Source of the DNA: a virus
DNA length: 21,852 nucleotides
IMG/VR virus record: IMGVR_UViG_3300021389_000176
Location: 1-21,852 of that record
Direction: 5' to 3' (one strand)
Shown here: positions 15,601 to 21,852 of the stretch, in pieces
Numbering within the stretch: the first letter of the stretch is position 1
How the letters are laid out: each line of letters begins with the position of its first letter
Notes under the pieces: model-generated
Databases searched by the model: none
The model's input: only the letters and a program-made list of their open reading frames with translations
Told to the model about the DNA's origin: nothing
Program-made: the position numbers and the translations under genes

Positions 15601-18385
15601 AAAGGCAACAAAGAAAAACCTTACAGAAGACTTCGAGACACTTGCCGTCCCAGCTTTAGAAAGAGGATTTCCTTTCCAGAAAGGCATGACGGACAAAGAA
15701 AAGAAAGATGCCCTTAAAGGATACATTGCTGGACATAAGCAAGAAAAAGGTCGCTCAAGTGGGCCTTATGCGCTAAGTAGAGAATATGGCGAGGCTTATG
15801 GTCAGGCGTATTATCAGGGCCAGCGTGACGGAATAGCTTATCGCGAAGTAAAAAATGAATTTGATGAAAAGGGATCGTACCCCATATATGCCGACTATGC
15901 TCGACTAAGAGGAATGAAGGAAGAGGTTAAGGAAGTACGGCAGCCCGAACTTGCAGGCCCTACACAGCCACAGCCCACAGTAGTACAACCTGACTTTGCT
16001 AAAGACAAGAAGTTTGTTGGCCCAGTTACTGAGCGTAGAGTTTCAGAAGAGCAGGCACTAAAAGCTGAGATTGATCTAGCCGACCTAGCATTCAAGTATG
16101 GTGACGCTATTGAGTTCTTTGATTCCACATCTCAGGAGCTGTATGGATTTCAGAAGCGTGTACTGCAACTGTTTGTTAAGTCAGGCAATATGTCTCAAGA
16201 GCAATACAATGAGATTGTGAACGCTAACCAGAACTACATACCTTTCCAGCGTGTGATGCTCAACGACTTCCTAAAGAACAAAGGATTTAACCAAGATCAA
16301 GTTCGTAGGGTTCTGGGTGTTTTGTCTGATGACGAGATACAGCAGGTCATTGATGAAGAGAAGATAAGTCAAGAGCAGTATGACAGAATCATTACTGATG
16401 ACCCCGGTGCAGTAGAGATACTGAAGCCCCTTATGCAGCCTTCTAAGGGCGGTAAGGATTTGTTTAGTGGTGCATCAGCTAAGGCTGTCGTAAAGCGTCT
16501 TAGAGGCTCTGATCTGGCTATTAAAGACCCTATCAATAGCATTATTGGCAATACATCTCGCATCATTGATTTGTCGTCAAGAAACAACATTGCCCGGAGT
16601 CTTGTCAACTTGAGAGACTATATCCCTGAGTTTATTCAGGAGATACCCCAGCAGATGCAAGAGGTTACTATTGATGGCGAGAAAGTGTTGGTACCATCTA
16701 ACCGTCCTCCGGCTGACGCAGTGGAAGTCTTCATTGATGGTAAGCGTAAATACTTTGAGGTGTCTGACCCCATACTAAAGGCTATGCAGGGAATGAAGCC
16801 TGAGCAGTTGAGCTTTGGTGAGAGGTTGTTCAAGCAAGCTGCCGCACTACCTACAACTGTGTTTAGAGTTGGTGCAACCATGACCCCTGAGTTTATCCTG
16901 AAGAATACATTTAGAGATCAGTTTAACGCTGCTCTGATGTCAGAGGCTAGGCCAACCCCTATCGACATGGTGAAAGGGCTTGCATCTCTAGTGGATGATG
17001 GTGAGTCTTATAACCAGTGGAAAGCATCTGGTGGCTCTATGGGTACATACATGGACTTGTCTGACACTGGGTTGTATGACGCACATAAAGACTTAATGGA
17101 TGAAACAAAGTATTCAATGAAGATGTTGCGTACCTTTGGTCTTCAGCCCCTAGCTGATTTTGCTAGTGCTACTGAGCAGGCAACTCGTATCGGTATATAC
17201 ACTGCATCTAAGAGAGCAGGTATGTCTGACCTAAAAGCTGCCCAGGAATCTCGCCAAGGCACTGCTGACTTCATGCGTTCTGGTGGTGTGGGTAAAAGCA
17301 TTAACAGATATGTGCCATTCTTTAACGCTGCTGTACAGGGTACTGACAAACTGATCAGGGCATTCAAGAAGAATCCAAAGCAGGTTAGCACTATTGCTGC
17401 AATGACCATTACTATGCCTAGTGTGCTGTTGGCTGGATACTACCTGTATGGCGCTCCAGATGACGAGAGAGAAGAGTACCTAGAGCATCCACAATGGATT
17501 CGGGATACGCATTGGATTTACAAGGCTGGCGGAAAGTGGCGCAGATTACCTAAGCCATTTGCTCCTGGCTACATCTTTGGAACATTACCAGAAAAGTTTA
17601 TGACTTGGAGCCATCAGAATAATAACCCTGTTGGCAAAAGCATATACGAGGAAGTGCTTGCTGGAATGTGGATGTCTCTTAGCCCGGTTTCTGATGCTAC
17701 AGGAATACTGCCACCCCCAGCAAAAGTTGGTCTTGAGATTGCAACTAACTGGAACTTCTATCGTGGGCAGTCTATCTACCCTGATTACCTAGATGATCTT
17801 GAGCCAGAGCTTAGGGCCACTCCATACACTAGCGAAACTGCTAGAGTGTTGGGCGAGAAGTTTAATGTATCTCCTGCCAATGTTGATGCGCTACTTAAAG
17901 GCACATTTGCTAGTTCCTCTAAGTACATTACTGGTGCTGGCGATATGATATTGGGGCAGGTTAGAGAGTTTAATGACCAGCCTTACTCAGCAAGACCTAC
18001 ATCTGCTCTGGATACCCCTGTGCTTGGCAGCTTTTTAACTCGCCCAGTAATCAGCGGATCATCTATTACCGGCAATACTTTCTATGACTTATCACAGGAA
18101 GTTAAGATCAAGTCTAACTCACTGAAGTCTTACAGTGGCGAGAAGGCCAAGAACTACAGAAGAGAAAATCAGTTTATGTTCTCTCAGGAAGGACAGGTTA
18201 AGAGAGCAGCCAAGAAGATTGCCAAGCTAAACAAGAAGAGAAGGCAGGTTCGTGGGGATATGAGAATGTCAGCAGATCAGAAGGCTAAGAGACTTGAGCA
18301 ATTGGATAGACAGGTCTATGAGAGAGCAAAGCAGTCTGTTGAGCAGTATCTCAAGGGCTTAGAAAAGTATGAGAAGGCACAATAG
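12605..18385 (+). CDS. Giant internal virion / ejection protein (gp16-position) with LPD38-like polyvalent region
   Basis: At 1926 residues this is the largest gene; T7 gp16 has 1318. By position it is the third ejection protein, expected to enter the host with the DNA. Visible in order: three 12-residue repeats (102-137); a small-residue, Ala/Gly-rich segment (271-345) that could contact membrane; GWHGVLNELGEERVAAVL (437-454); a charged region to about 850; then a large polyvalent-protein-associated pattern split in two, about 855-975 and about 1154-1720, including LYGFQKRVLQLFVKSGNMS and NYIPFQRV, TPEFILKNTFRDQFNAALMS, and NRYVPFFNAAVQG before a hydrophobic helix (1594-1617). A Lys/Arg-rich coiled coil (1860-1926) ends it. 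No lysozyme (SLT) motif of the T7 gp16 N-terminus is seen. AAGGA at 12592-12596 decides ATG 12605. Confidence 0.8.
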   Translation: MASKEELLGKAQNAVEKGILTKDNYQMAITATRDNPELIDYFSSVFPETDQVTETTQLPPRYEFEGTEVSKELFEELSRESDPGFVGDLDPSDESIPFEEEVEELVFAPTDKPVEDLVFAPTDKPVEDLVFAPTDKPMTIGEQNVAALNNTVDLTDPSMLEFNDQAQKNEDTTWNLALTRFTPEQIEEMKDNPIGWSEANDFITPSDYLPLGGLVRGYEALGLAGIAKKIQDKVPLTESEETKFNDYIDTELEKQIRGFTWGGGMKYYGAPMPAFIAEFAATGGIGKTAQTAATQALTKGVMVSAQAAAAARYTGYGARVAAQSTAMVPANVANYGDLRLGQFVQLTQTGQAILSDAKESPAVTALKAFAYTNAEIASELVGVKVGKFVVDPITRRLATNAKTSINKLPPALIEGITKAYQKIQPNAKVQEILTRAGWHGVLNELGEERVAAVLNTYVDMAFGETFTVDEVWDRIVPDKDQFLIEAGLIATMGGVKTVGVAASNILSNQGRTEQEIMEALEGLTDEELQNVVDEQTNVEENAPVSVVLKEDRVGDYVNDQQKSEDQTMLEFMQVSFVPREVISQKINEAKIQEYEATEELSFDKRREKEVKRLEKSAENIKKRSLRFIDLIAGNGALDPEQLIYYGADPSMFYNIDQYGRYGTNKKAPIGKKLKRVWSVKNPKQTISDLTERYNEEMGLFDMGARAGGSSDRTIGDNEMAEMVIEWLSEGDYDLLLNQGDQMEIDMTLDEASRLESMDDLQTKEYFDDAYRSIAEFNEAEVPVETEATLAGEDIEYADSIDQAEFNENVAELEKFLIEQETAERAEMYDFPEGELLAQFVDQPELVDEAPPMIDHSQSLFASFYAAFVNKFDAVEKALKLAKSRGAAVLDGANTELLISAYSGIIGNIKYTLQRNTYSMDENGNMVKSGIGLKPILEAFDAKLFGVEPSKAKRKADLAKFLIAKRIQQDLQNYTIPGERDAAPEVEAEVDPSRVYEEPRKATKKNLTEDFETLAVPALERGFPFQKGMTDKEKKDALKGYIAGHKQEKGRSSGPYALSREYGEAYGQAYYQGQRDGIAYREVKNEFDEKGSYPIYADYARLRGMKEEVKEVRQPELAGPTQPQPTVVQPDFAKDKKFVGPVTERRVSEEQALKAEIDLADLAFKYGDAIEFFDSTSQELYGFQKRVLQLFVKSGNMSQEQYNEIVNANQNYIPFQRVMLNDFLKNKGFNQDQVRRVLGVLSDDEIQQVIDEEKISQEQYDRIITDDPGAVEILKPLMQPSKGGKDLFSGASAKAVVKRLRGSDLAIKDPINSIIGNTSRIIDLSSRNNIARSLVNLRDYIPEFIQEIPQQMQEVTIDGEKVLVPSNRPPADAVEVFIDGKRKYFEVSDPILKAMQGMKPEQLSFGERLFKQAAALPTTVFRVGATMTPEFILKNTFRDQFNAALMSEARPTPIDMVKGLASLVDDGESYNQWKASGGSMGTYMDLSDTGLYDAHKDLMDETKYSMKMLRTFGLQPLADFASATEQATRIGIYTASKRAGMSDLKAAQESRQGTADFMRSGGVGKSINRYVPFFNAAVQGTDKLIRAFKKNPKQVSTIAAMTITMPSVLLAGYYLYGAPDDEREEYLEHPQWIRDTHWIYKAGGKWRRLPKPFAPGYIFGTLPEKFMTWSHQNNNPVGKSIYEEVLAGMWMSLSPVSDATGILPPPAKVGLEIATNWNFYRGQSIYPDYLDDLEPELRATPYTSETARVLGEKFNVSPANVDALLKGTFASSSKYITGAGDMILGQVREFNDQPYSARPTSALDTPVLGSFLTRPVISGSSITGNTFYDLSQEVKIKSNSLKSYSGEKAKNYRRENQFMFSQEGQVKRAAKKIAKLNKKRRQVRGDMRMSADQKAKRLEQLDRQVYERAKQSVEQYLKGLEKYEKAQ
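12908..13015 (+). repeat. Three tandem 36-bp repeats in the giant ejection protein gene
   Basis: Units 12908-12943, 12944-12979 and 12980-13015 encode VEELVFAPTDKP followed by two copies of VEDLVFAPTDKP. Units 2 and 3 differ at one base (ACG versus ACT), while unit 1 is more diverged, so the array probably grew by two steps. The repeats follow an acidic, Pro-containing stretch and look like a flexible spacer. Confidence 0.95.
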
Positions 18386-18456
18386 CTGTATATTTTTTAA
18401 CCAATTTTTAGTATAATTGAGCACATATTTATGAACATTATTCTTGAGGAATTGTT
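18386..18456 (+). promoter_or_regulatory. AT-rich leader of the tail fibre gene with a -10-like element
   Basis: The 71-base gap is strongly AT-rich and holds a perfect TATAAT at 18412-18417, but no good -35 hexamer at 16-18 bases upstream. A 5-bp palindrome (CAATT 18402-18406 with AATTG 18415-18419) overlaps it. GAGGA at 18446-18450 is the ribosome site for ATG 18457. No terminator hairpin is visible after the giant gene. Promoter activity is uncertain. Confidence 0.3.
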
Positions 18457-21400
18457 ATGCCTGTAACTGGCGGAGTAACTAGAAACGATTATATCGCATC
18501 AGATAGTCAAACTGTTTTTGCCTATACGTTTAAAGTGTTATCTGCCTCTGACTTAAAGGTCTTGAAGGATGGCGTAGAGCTTACTGTTAATAATGATTAT
18601 AACGTTTCTAATGTGGGGAATGAAAACGGTGGTAATGTAATTTTAACAGTTGGTGCTTCTTCTGGAAGTAAGCTGTCTATTCTTTTGGCAATGCCTATTA
18701 CCCGCACAACCAACTACCAGAATGCTGGTGACTTCTTGGCATCAGATGTTAATGCCGACTTTGACAAAGCCTACCTGGCAATGAATCAACTTGAGACTGA
18801 CATTGATCGTTCTATTGGACTGCAAGATGTAGAGCCAAGTGCAAACTTAAAGCTCCCCTTAGAGGCTGATAGAGCAAACAAAATTTTAACCTTTGACGCA
18901 TCTGGGGATGTGACTGCAACTACACCAAACTATGGTGGCGGTGAATCTTTAGCTCAAACACTAGCGATAGGAAATCAAACTGGCGGGAACAACGTTGTAT
19001 TTGATGACAATGATAAATCCATTTTTGGTGATAGCCTAGATTTACAAATTTACCATGATGCTTCTAACAGCTATGTGGTAGATTCTGGGGAAGGCAACTT
19101 GTTTATTGGCGGTGCAAGTTATGTCGACATTGGTAATGGTGTTGTTGGTGTCGGTGGACAAACATACGCTAGGTTCAATACTGCTGGTAGCTGCGATCTG
19201 AAGTTCAACAACGTCAACAAGATGTCAACAACTAACACTGGCATTGATGTCGATGGCACTGTTGAGTTTGATGGCCTCAAAGGAACTGGCGCTGTTACAG
19301 TTACAAATATACTCGATGAAGATAACATGGCCTCCGATAGTGCTACTGCTCTTGCAACCCAGCAGTCTATTAAAGCATACGTTGATGCTAACGCTGGTGG
19401 TGGTGGAGACTTTTTACCTTTAACTGGCGGGGCATTGACTGGCGCAGTAACTACTACTAGCACTTTTAATGGTCGTGATGTTTCGGTAGACGGTACTAAG
19501 CTAGACGGTATTGGAGCAGGTGCTGATGTAACTGACACCACTAACGTTGTTGCCGCTTTATCAGCAGGCACAGGCATTAGCTTGTCGGCTGGTGGAGAGA
19601 TTGCTAACACATCTCCTGACCAAACCGTAGCACTTGCGGGTGGCACGGGTATTTCCACTTCAGGAACTTACCCTAACTTCACTATTACGAATGATTCCCC
19701 TGACCAAATTGTTGCGCTTACAGGCGGGGGCGGTACAACTGTTACCGGAACATATCCGAGCTTTACAATCACCAGCACTGGCGGGGGTGGCGGAAATGAA
19801 ACCTTAGCGCAAACATTAGTTCTTGGTAACGTTACGGGCGGTACTGACATTTCAGTGTCTAGCGGCGATAACATTCTCATGGCTGCCAATTCTACAGTAG
19901 ATGGTCGCGATGTCTCTGTTGATGGTACTAAGTTAGATGGTATCGAAGCGGGTGCAGATGTTACAGATACTACTAATGTAGTTGCAGCTTTGTCTGCTGG
20001 CACTGGAATCACATTGTCTGCTGGTGGAGAAATCGCTAACTCGGCTCCTGATCAAACTGTGGCACTCACTGGTGGTACTGGTATCTCTACTTCTGGTACT
20101 TACCCTAACTTTACCATTACTAATGATTCTCCTGACCAGACTGTTGGTCTTACTGGTGCAGGCGGCACTACTATTACTGGTACTTACCCCAACTTTACTA
20201 TTACTAGCACAGATGTTGGCGGCGCAACTCTGGCACAAACATTAGCACTTGGAAACCAAACTAGCGGCAACAACATAGCTTTTGGTGATAATGACAAGGC
20301 ATTGTTTGGTCAAAGTTTAGATTTCCAAATTTACCATGACACCCTTAATAGTTATGTAGTTGATTCTGGAACTGGCAACTTATTTATAGGTGGAGTTGCT
20401 TACGTAGATATTGGCAATGGTGTATCAGGCGTAGGTGGTCAGACCTATGCAAGATTTAATCAAGGCGCTGGTTGCGATCTAAAACACAACAACGTTCAGA
20501 AGATGTCAACAACCTCTACAGGCATAGACGTTAGTGGCAATGTTGTTCTGACTGGAACTGTTGATGGCCGTGATGTAGCTACTGACGGCACTAAGCTGGA
20601 TGGCATAGAGGCAGGTGCTACTGGCGATCAAACAGCAGCAGAGATACTAACTGCTATCAAGACTGTTGATGGCGCAGGGTCTGGCTTAGACGCTGATTTA
20701 TTAGATGGCCAGGAAGGAACATTTTATTATCCTGCAAGCAACCCTAATGGCTACACTTCTAACGTAGGCGACATTACAGCAGTAGTGGCTGGTAATGGTT
20801 TGTCTGGTGGAGGCGTTTCTGGGACGGTAACAGTTGATGTCGGTGCAGGCGATGGTATAGCTGTTGCGGTAAATACTGTAGCTGTGGACTCTACTGTTAT
20901 CAGAACCACGGGCAACCAAGCTATTGCAGGTATAAAAAACTTTAGTGATGAGATTAGAGCCAACGGCGGCATTGGAGTGGGCGAAAACGACAAGATTACG
21001 TTTGGTACTAGCGATGACCTAGAGATTTATCATGATGGTTCTAATAGTTATATAAAAGATGTAGGCACTGGTAATTTAAGGATTCAAGGCGACAATGTTC
21101 AATTCACGAATGCTGCTGGTACTCAGAATACAATGTTTGCCGTCAGTAATGGTGGTGTGAGTTTATACAACGCCAATCAATTAAAGTTACAAACAAACGC
21201 CCTCGGCGTAGCTGTTACTGGAGAAATTACAGCGGATGGTCTTTCCCTTGGTGACAACGACAAGGCATTGTTCGGTGCTGGTGATGACTTAGAGATTTAC
21301 CATAATGGTTCTAATAGTTATATTACAGACACAGGAACTGGAAACCTTTTTGTCGGTGGATCAAGCTATGTCGATATTGGTAATGGCGCAACAGGACTTG

Positions 21401-21852
21401 GCGGCCAAACTTATGCTAGGTTTAATGTGTCCGGCGCGTGTCAGCTTAACTACAATGGTTCCGACAAGCTAAAAACCATTAGCACTGGTGCAAATATTAC
21501 TGGTTCGTTAGGAATCAACACAACGTCACCACAAGAAGAACTACACGTAGTAGGCGACATTATAGCCACCGGCAACATTACCGCTTTCTTCTCAGACGAG
21601 CGACTCAAGGACTTCCAGGGAACTATCCCTGATGCACTGGATAAGGTCAACAGTCTTAATGGTTACTACTTTACTCCGAACGATACTGCACTTGGTCTTG
21701 GCGTAGAAGATAAGGGTGTTGAGGTAGGTATCTCTGCCCAGGAAGTAGAAGCTGTGCTGCCTGAGATTGTTACTGACTCTGCGGTTGGTGAAGGTTACAA
21801 GACTGTATGGTATGAGAAACTAACTCCCTTGTTGATTGAAGATGTCAAAGAA
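18457..21852 (+). CDS. Tail fibre with T7 gp17-type N-terminus and C-terminal S74 chaperone (partial, open at window end)
   Basis: The frame is open for 1132 codons from ATG 18457 to the window edge. Residues 1-150 match the T7 fibre attachment domain (TVFAYTFKVLSASDLKVLKDG..., RTTNYQNAGDFLASDVNADFDKAYLAMNQLE). The shaft has four copies of an N/D-N-D-K..FG...DL.IYHD..NSY..D.G.GNL module and two long copies of a DGTKLDGI.AGADVTDTTNV module. The end shows a Peptidase S74 intramolecular chaperone: FFSDERLK (S1046 and K1051, the expected cleavage dyad), SLNGYYFTPND, VGISAQEVEAVLPEIV and WYEKLTPLLIEDVKE. In known fibres this domain helps trimer folding and then cuts itself off before the Ser. Host recognition is the likely role. 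Some tens of residues are probably missing. Confidence 0.93.
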   Translation, partial: MPVTGGVTRNDYIASDSQTVFAYTFKVLSASDLKVLKDGVELTVNNDYNVSNVGNENGGNVILTVGASSGSKLSILLAMPITRTTNYQNAGDFLASDVNADFDKAYLAMNQLETDIDRSIGLQDVEPSANLKLPLEADRANKILTFDASGDVTATTPNYGGGESLAQTLAIGNQTGGNNVVFDDNDKSIFGDSLDLQIYHDASNSYVVDSGEGNLFIGGASYVDIGNGVVGVGGQTYARFNTAGSCDLKFNNVNKMSTTNTGIDVDGTVEFDGLKGTGAVTVTNILDEDNMASDSATALATQQSIKAYVDANAGGGGDFLPLTGGALTGAVTTTSTFNGRDVSVDGTKLDGIGAGADVTDTTNVVAALSAGTGISLSAGGEIANTSPDQTVALAGGTGISTSGTYPNFTITNDSPDQIVALTGGGGTTVTGTYPSFTITSTGGGGGNETLAQTLVLGNVTGGTDISVSSGDNILMAANSTVDGRDVSVDGTKLDGIEAGADVTDTTNVVAALSAGTGITLSAGGEIANSAPDQTVALTGGTGISTSGTYPNFTITNDSPDQTVGLTGAGGTTITGTYPNFTITSTDVGGATLAQTLALGNQTSGNNIAFGDNDKALFGQSLDFQIYHDTLNSYVVDSGTGNLFIGGVAYVDIGNGVSGVGGQTYARFNQGAGCDLKHNNVQKMSTTSTGIDVSGNVVLTGTVDGRDVATDGTKLDGIEAGATGDQTAAEILTAIKTVDGAGSGLDADLLDGQEGTFYYPASNPNGYTSNVGDITAVVAGNGLSGGGVSGTVTVDVGAGDGIAVAVNTVAVDSTVIRTTGNQAIAGIKNFSDEIRANGGIGVGENDKITFGTSDDLEIYHDGSNSYIKDVGTGNLRIQGDNVQFTNAAGTQNTMFAVSNGGVSLYNANQLKLQTNALGVAVTGEITADGLSLGDNDKALFGAGDDLEIYHNGSNSYITDTGTGNLFVGGSSYVDIGNGATGLGGQTYARFNVSGACQLNYNGSDKLKTISTGANITGSLGINTTSPQEELHVVGDIIATGNITAFFSDERLKDFQGTIPDALDKVNSLNGYYFTPNDTALGLGVEDKGVEVGISAQEVEAVLPEIVTDSAVGEGYKTVWYEKLTPLLIEDVKE
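18937..19260 (+). repeat. Fibre module A, first copy
   Basis: About 108 codons, collinear without gaps with 20218-20541 at an offset of 1281 bases. The translation includes LAQTLA-GNQT-GNN, LQIYHD, NSYVVDSG-GNLFIGG and YVDIGNGV-GVGGQTYARFN. A shorter, more diverged version lies at 21250-21504, and a half module at 20980-21060. Confidence 0.85.
19468..19776 (+). repeat. Fibre module B, first copy
   Basis: 103 codons, collinear without gaps with 19900-20208 at an offset of 432 bases. By hand count 92 of 103 residues are identical, while about 53 of those 92 codons differ at a synonymous position. Confidence 0.88.
19900..20208 (+). repeat. Fibre module B, second copy
   Basis: Second copy of the 103-residue module; see the first copy at 19468-19776. 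A short third piece (DGRDV.TDGTKLDGIEAG) is at 20563-20619. Codons here lean strongly to T-ending forms (ACT, GGT, TCT, GAT), unlike the first copy. Confidence 0.88.
20218..20541 (+). repeat. Fibre module A, second copy
   Basis: Second copy of the 108-codon A module (first copy 18937-19260), directly after the second B module, so the order along the fibre is A-B-B'-A'. Within it 20281-20340 encodes GDNDKALFGQSLDFQIYHD. Confidence 0.85.
20980..21504 (+). repeat. Diverged A-type modules near the fibre C-terminus
   Basis: Two further occurrences of the DNDK..FG...DLEIYH.GSNSYI.D.GTGNL pattern, starting at 20980 and 21250. The second continues into SSYVDIGNGATGLGGQTYARFN like the full A module; the first switches to a different sequence after GNL. 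The S74 domain follows. Confidence 0.75.

Noticed and set aside
18431-18466. Tiny frame starting at ATG 18431 in the fibre leader
   Set aside because: Eleven codons overlapping the real ribosome site, and no ribosome site of its own.
19119-19658. Long minus-strand open frame (179 residues) opposite the fibre
   Set aside because: It lies wholly within the fibre coding sequence, has Pro/Val/Ser low-complexity composition from the repeats, and has no ribosome site or family resemblance.
19780-19793. G-rich run that could form a two-tetrad quadruplex
   Set aside because: It encodes a Gly linker in the fibre, has only short G runs, and is absent from the second module copy.
1-21852. tRNA genes, CRISPR arrays, insertion sequences, integrase or attachment sites
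   Set aside because: None seen on reading both strands; the repeats present are all in-frame protein repeats.

Overview
The window is a contiguous stretch of a tailed, short-tailed (podovirus-type) bacteriophage genome. All supported genes are on the + strand, packed end to end with start/stop overlaps. It is the DNA-packaging and virion-structure (late) half of the genome; no replication, integration or lysis cassette is visible. The virion proteins match the T7 plan: connector, scaffold, gp11/gp12-type tail tube, three internal virion proteins, and a fibre with a gp17-type N-terminus. The order does not match T7, because the terminase large subunit comes first rather than last, and no RNA polymerase gene is in view. 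I therefore call it a T7-structured, probably marine-type podophage of a Gram-negative bacterium, without assigning a genus or host.

Layout. 1-904: the tail of an unknown gene, a small-terminase-like protein and two short unknown genes. 892-2352: terminase large subunit. 2342-3044: a possible permuted papain-like small protein and a short lysine-rich protein with a tandem repeat. 3044-4911: portal and a Bbp19-like accessory protein. 4921-5658: scaffold. 5659-5815: the longest non-coding gap (157 bases), holding a promoter candidate and two hairpins ahead of the major capsid gene. 5816-6936: major capsid protein and a small beta-rich protein, closed by a clear Rho-independent terminator. 6996-10135: tail adaptor and a nozzle carrying a discoidin-like insert. 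10132-10509: cupin-like protein. 10510-18385: three internal virion (ejection) proteins, the last 1926 residues long with a large polyvalent-protein (LPD38-like) region. 18457-21852: a tail fibre, open at the window edge, with duplicated modules and a C-terminal S74 intramolecular chaperone.

How it works together. The terminase packages DNA through the portal into a shell built from capsid protein on the scaffold. Adaptor and nozzle close the head and form the stubby tail. The internal virion proteins are stored in the head and ejected to bridge the host envelope. The fibre, trimerised and probably self-cleaved by its S74 domain, recognises the host, perhaps helped by the nozzle's carbohydrate-binding-like domain.

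Most unusual points: the discoidin-like insertion in the nozzle; a structured leader before the capsid gene; an insertion of about 178 residues inside the polyvalent region of the giant ejection protein; an A-B-B'-A' duplication in the fibre whose copies agree in protein but differ at most synonymous sites; and a His/Cys small protein beside the terminase. No stretch over 300 bases lacks a gene.
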